Assembly (NCBI GenBank): GCA_902779455.1
Contig: CACZBS010000034.1
Span: 1-64,000, forward strand
Direction of reading: 5' to 3'
Length of the DNA stretch: 64,000 nucleotides
From: an uncultured Prevotellaceae bacterium
GTDB lineage: Bacteria; Bacteroidota; Bacteroidia; Bacteroidales; Bacteroidaceae
Shown: positions 61,282 to 64,000 of the stretch, piece by piece
Position numbering within the stretch: the stretch's first letter is position 1
Layout: each line of letters opens with the position of its first letter
Program-made: the position numbers and the translations under genes
The notes under the pieces: model-generated
The model's database searches: none
Seen by the model: only the letters and a program-made list of their open reading frames with translations
Told to the model about the DNA's origin: nothing

Positions 61282-64000
61282 CTACCAGTCTATTCTGAAT
61301 TCGCCATTGACGATTTTGGCGTCAGTATGGCGGGTCACAATGCTGGTGGGCAGACCATAGTCTATCGTGATGCCATAGCGGTTTTCGTCGGTATAGCCGC
61401 GGCCGGTGTGATAGCAGTTCTGACGATACACCTGGAAGTCCATCGACTTGATGTTCTTGCCAAGCTTCTCAAGCACCTTCCTGTTCCTTTCAGACGTAGT
61501 TGAATAACTGTCAACCAAGGGCTTGATGCCGTCCCATACGGCTTTGGCCGTCTGTGGATTGGTGCGCCAGGCAGGTATTTGGCCAGTATAATCCTTCGAG
61601 AATCTTCCTCCAAAGTAGTAATTTACCGTATGCTTTTGCTCTGTGTAGGTGTGCATCAAAGGAATTTGGTAGTAGGGGAATGAAATGGAGTCACGCCCAC
61701 AAGTTACTACAGAGTAAACATTATAGTAAGTTGTACACCAACTGTTGGCCAATGCCTGTCGACTGCGCAGACTAATTTCATCATTTCCTGAAATGTACCG
61801 GGCAATATATTGTTCGTATTCAGTCTTCAGTTCCGACAGCTTGTCATAGAAATTGGCGACGAGTAGGGCATCGTTGGTCAGGTTATTGGCAACGGCATAG
61901 CTACAGTCTTTCAACGTCTTGAACTTGATGCCATAGCGCTTGTCGATGGGGTTGCTGTAGCCCATGTCGAGGTCGAGGTCCTTGCCGAAGTCCTCAATGC
62001 CGCCAGACTGCATGGTCTCAGATGCGTTGAGCGTGCCACTGCGGTTGTAGTATTTACGGATGGCCGTGGCGTACTGGTTGCCTCGGTTGTTGAGACTGAC
62101 CCTGAAGCCTTCGCCATTCACATAGTAGGTGAAGGAGTTGTCAATCTTATAGCCTCCGACCATGCCCCACTTGGCCCAGTAGCCCATGTTCAGGTAGGCA
62201 TCCTCCATGTGGTAGCCTTGGTTGACGATATAGCTGTTGGCCATGGTCGTATTGGCCTTTGCCGTGCGGTTGATGCTCATCAGCATGGCGTAGACGTGCG
62301 GACGTTCGCCGCTGGTCTTGTTAACCTGTAAGCCTCCGATTGTACCAGAATCGTAGCTGAAGCTATTGATTTCGTCACCCCATGACGTGTAGTCAGCAAA
62401 CCAGTCACCCTGGTCAAGCGTCCTGAACTCATTGGAGACGTTCTCATCGTTAAATCCTCCCTTCGAGATGTAGCCGCGCCACTCGTTCGACAGCTGTGAG
62501 TAGACGGTGTGCGAGTAGTTGGCCAGGTCGAGGCGCTCCTGCAGCTTGATGTGGCGGGTGGTGTCGGCGTCCTGCCCCATCTCCTTCTCCACTTCGGCGA
62601 GGATGTCGTCCATGTAGTCAGTGAGGTTGACGGTGGGCTCGTCCTCGGGCGTGTCGAAGGTCTGGGTGGTCTGCTGGCTGACGCCAGCGCTGGCCGTGGC
62701 GTTGGCGGCTGCGGCACGCTTGCGCTCACTGAATATGGAGTCCACCTTGTCCTTGAGGTTGTTGTAGGCCGTCAGGTCAACTTCGCAGAGCGAGAAACGA
62801 TACTTGCGGCCGGGCACCAGATACTGGCGGTCGATGCGGTTAACGGTGCGGATGAAGATGAGGTCGCCATTGCCTACCTCCTCCAGCGGCATGTTAAAGA
62901 ACTTCGACTCGCTATTGGGCCTGCTCAGCACCACCACTTCATTGTATTCCCTCGTCAAACCGCTGCTGCTGCCACCGCCGCCACCGCCACTGCTGCTACC
63001 ACCTCCGCCGTAGGTCGGGCGTGAGCCATGTGTGCCGGGGACATATTCGTTGGAATGGTTTAATAAATCCACGTCATGGAGGTCAACGTCAAAGTTTGGC
63101 TGAGCAATTTCGTTGCTCGTCGCTAACTCCGAGGCAGTGATGATGTTAAAGGGTAACGATCCCTCATCGTCGTTGCTTGAGGAGTTCGTGCCGCCAAGCC
63201 CCATCACGTTGCCCGACACTCTGGGCAGCCCGTCGCCGCTGCTGTTGTCAGTATTGGTGACGATAACGCCTGTCGACGTCAGGTCGATGCCGCGACCCGT
63301 GCTCGTGGTCTCGCTGTCGTCGGAGGACCCGACGGTGATGCCTCGCTTCTTGCCCGTCGAACTGGTTGAGCCGGTTGTGTCGGTCGTGCCGATGGTATGG
63401 GCCTCGCCGAGGTCAATTGTCGACTCGGCTTCTTGCTTGGTAGGACTAGTAGTATGGGCCTCGCCAAGGTCAATTGTCGACTCGGCTCCTTGCTTGGTAG
63501 GAGTAGTGCCGTTGGAATTAGTGTTATTGGCGTCACCTCTGGTGTAGTTAGTGCCGTCGCCTCCGGTGCTGCCCGCATCAGTGGTGTCGTCCTCAGGAAT
63601 CAGCTCGCCCGTGGCGGGGTCGATGAGTCGGCCGTAGATGTCGCGATTGTCGGGCTTCGGATTGCCGCGATAGTCATAATATTTGTAGGATGCCTCGATG
63701 TCGGGGCAGAGCCACATCTTGAACCGCTCGTCCCAGTACTCCAGCCGTCCGCGCAGCGGCTTGTTCTGGTCGTTGATCTTGTCGGCGTACGACCACTTCA
63801 TGGCCAGCGTGGGGCGCTCCAGGTCGGCCTGATAGTCCATGTGGAAGATGGCCACGGCGTCCTGGATCTGCGGCGGCTCGTTGCTGCTGCGGAAGTAGTA
63901 GACGACGCTGTCGCGCCACTGCTTGCTCTGGTCCTTCCAGTTGGTGGTCGAGTCGTTGAAGATCGGGTCGATCTCCTTGCCGTTGACGATCTCCTTGGCA
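61282..64000 (-). CDS. Very large protein of unknown function, N-terminus beyond the window
   Basis: The frame is open from the stop at 61282 to the window edge, so at least 905 residues are present and the start is missing. An internal GTG at 63855 is not a credible start because coding continues through it. Around 62930-63560 lies a low-complexity Ser/Thr/Gly/Asn-rich linker with an in-frame 57-bp duplication (STIDLGEAHT repeated) and poly-Gly/Ser. Both sides look like folded, soluble domains (FEYDSW-type tryptophan-rich segments upstream; KVDSIFSERKRAAAA coiled region; TRHIKLQERLDLANYSHTVYSQL). It ends GEFRIDW. No family recognised. It begins the four-gene cluster. Confidence 0.75.
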   Translation of the reverse strand, partial: AKEIVNGKEIDPIFNDSTTNWKDQSKQWRDSVVYYFRSSNEPPQIQDAVAIFHMDYQADLERPTLAMKWSYADKINDQNKPLRGRLEYWDERFKMWLCPDIEASYKYYDYRGNPKPDNRDIYGRLIDPATGELIPEDDTTDAGSTGGDGTNYTRGDANNTNSNGTTPTKQGAESTIDLGEAHTTSPTKQEAESTIDLGEAHTIGTTDTTGSTSSTGKKRGITVGSSDDSETTSTGRGIDLTSTGVIVTNTDNSSGDGLPRVSGNVMGLGGTNSSSNDDEGSLPFNIITASELATSNEIAQPNFDVDLHDVDLLNHSNEYVPGTHGSRPTYGGGGSSSGGGGGGSSSGLTREYNEVVVLSRPNSESKFFNMPLEEVGNGDLIFIRTVNRIDRQYLVPGRKYRFSLCEVDLTAYNNLKDKVDSIFSERKRAAAANATASAGVSQQTTQTFDTPEDEPTVNLTDYMDDILAEVEKEMGQDADTTRHIKLQERLDLANYSHTVYSQLSNEWRGYISKGGFNDENVSNEFRTLDQGDWFADYTSWGDEINSFSYDSGTIGGLQVNKTSGERPHVYAMLMSINRTAKANTTMANSYIVNQGYHMEDAYLNMGYWAKWGMVGGYKIDNSFTYYVNGEGFRVSLNNRGNQYATAIRKYYNRSGTLNASETMQSGGIEDFGKDLDLDMGYSNPIDKRYGIKFKTLKDCSYAVANNLTNDALLVANFYDKLSELKTEYEQYIARYISGNDEISLRSRQALANSWCTTYYNVYSVVTCGRDSISFPYYQIPLMHTYTEQKHTVNYYFGGRFSKDYTGQIPAWRTNPQTAKAVWDGIKPLVDSYSTTSERNRKVLEKLGKNIKSMDFQVYRQNCYHTGRGYTDENRYGITIDYGLPTSIVTRHTDAKIVNGEFRIDW
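63395..63508. repeat. 57-bp in-frame tandem duplication in the linker
   Basis: 63395-63451 and 63452-63508 are nearly identical, period 57 bp (19 codons), so the linker can vary in length without breaking the frame. Confidence 0.9.

Noticed and set aside
63279-63578. Antisense frames in the linker region of the large gene
   Set aside because: Arise from the low-complexity repeats of the real minus-strand frame.

Overview
The window reads as chromosome of a GC-rich (roughly 55-60%), strictly anaerobic member of the Bacteroidales, most like Prevotella/Segatella. Evidence: many Bacteroidetes-type promoters (TTTG, about 20 bp, TAnnTTTG); an exbB-exbD-exbD-tonB operon with its lineage-specific downstream genes; a PorT-type protein of the type IX secretion system (T9SS); class III ribonucleotide reductase NrdD; BspA-type leucine-rich-repeat surface proteins with dockerin-like tails; and a DUF4421 protein. 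No prophage, transposase, CRISPR array or rRNA operon was seen.

Layout. 0-6 kb: a beta-propeller/DUF362 fusion and a GH2 beta-galactosidase-like enzyme. 6-9 kb: nrdD and rplS (with a structured leader). 9-12 kb: a 5'-nucleotidase split over two genes, porT, and a 55-residue 2[4Fe-4S] ferredoxin. 12-17 kb: a Na/phosphate cotransporter with PhoU-like tail, a two-component system and a DUF4421 protein. 17-26 kb: an accessory operon (small secreted protein, beta-helix protein, CotH-type secreted protein, acyltransferase) downstream of a TPR/HTH lipoprotein regulator. Two of its genes are out of frame, one at an A6T7 run and one at a 40-bp tandem duplication, so it is a candidate phase-variable surface locus. 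26-37 kb: housekeeping genes (TonB energising operon, aminotransferase, ribBA, an LptF/G permease, a START-like protein, tRNA-Met). 37-64 kb: large secreted proteins, all on the minus strand: two BspA/LRR proteins, a DUF285 protein, a C10 cysteine protease, a large beta-strand protein with dockerin-like tail, and a four-gene cluster (two lipoproteins, an FN3 protein and a very large protein cut by the window edge) of unknown function.

Intergenic DNA is rich in repeats. There are three copies of an 88-bp array of exactly four 22-bp quasi-palindromic units; 133-193-bp elements with about 60-bp inverted ends (MITE-like, no transposase here); 7-bp periodic repeats at gene ends that often supply the stop codon and in one case lie inside the GH2 reading frame; and two nested-palindrome elements, one of which forms the leader of the two-component operon.

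Functionally, T9SS (porT) and TonB energy genes fit the many secreted proteins; two of these (CotH-like and C10 protease) end in short tails resembling T9SS type A signals and three others end in single dockerin-like repeats. All function calls rest on reading the translated sequence and recognising families; no database search was run.
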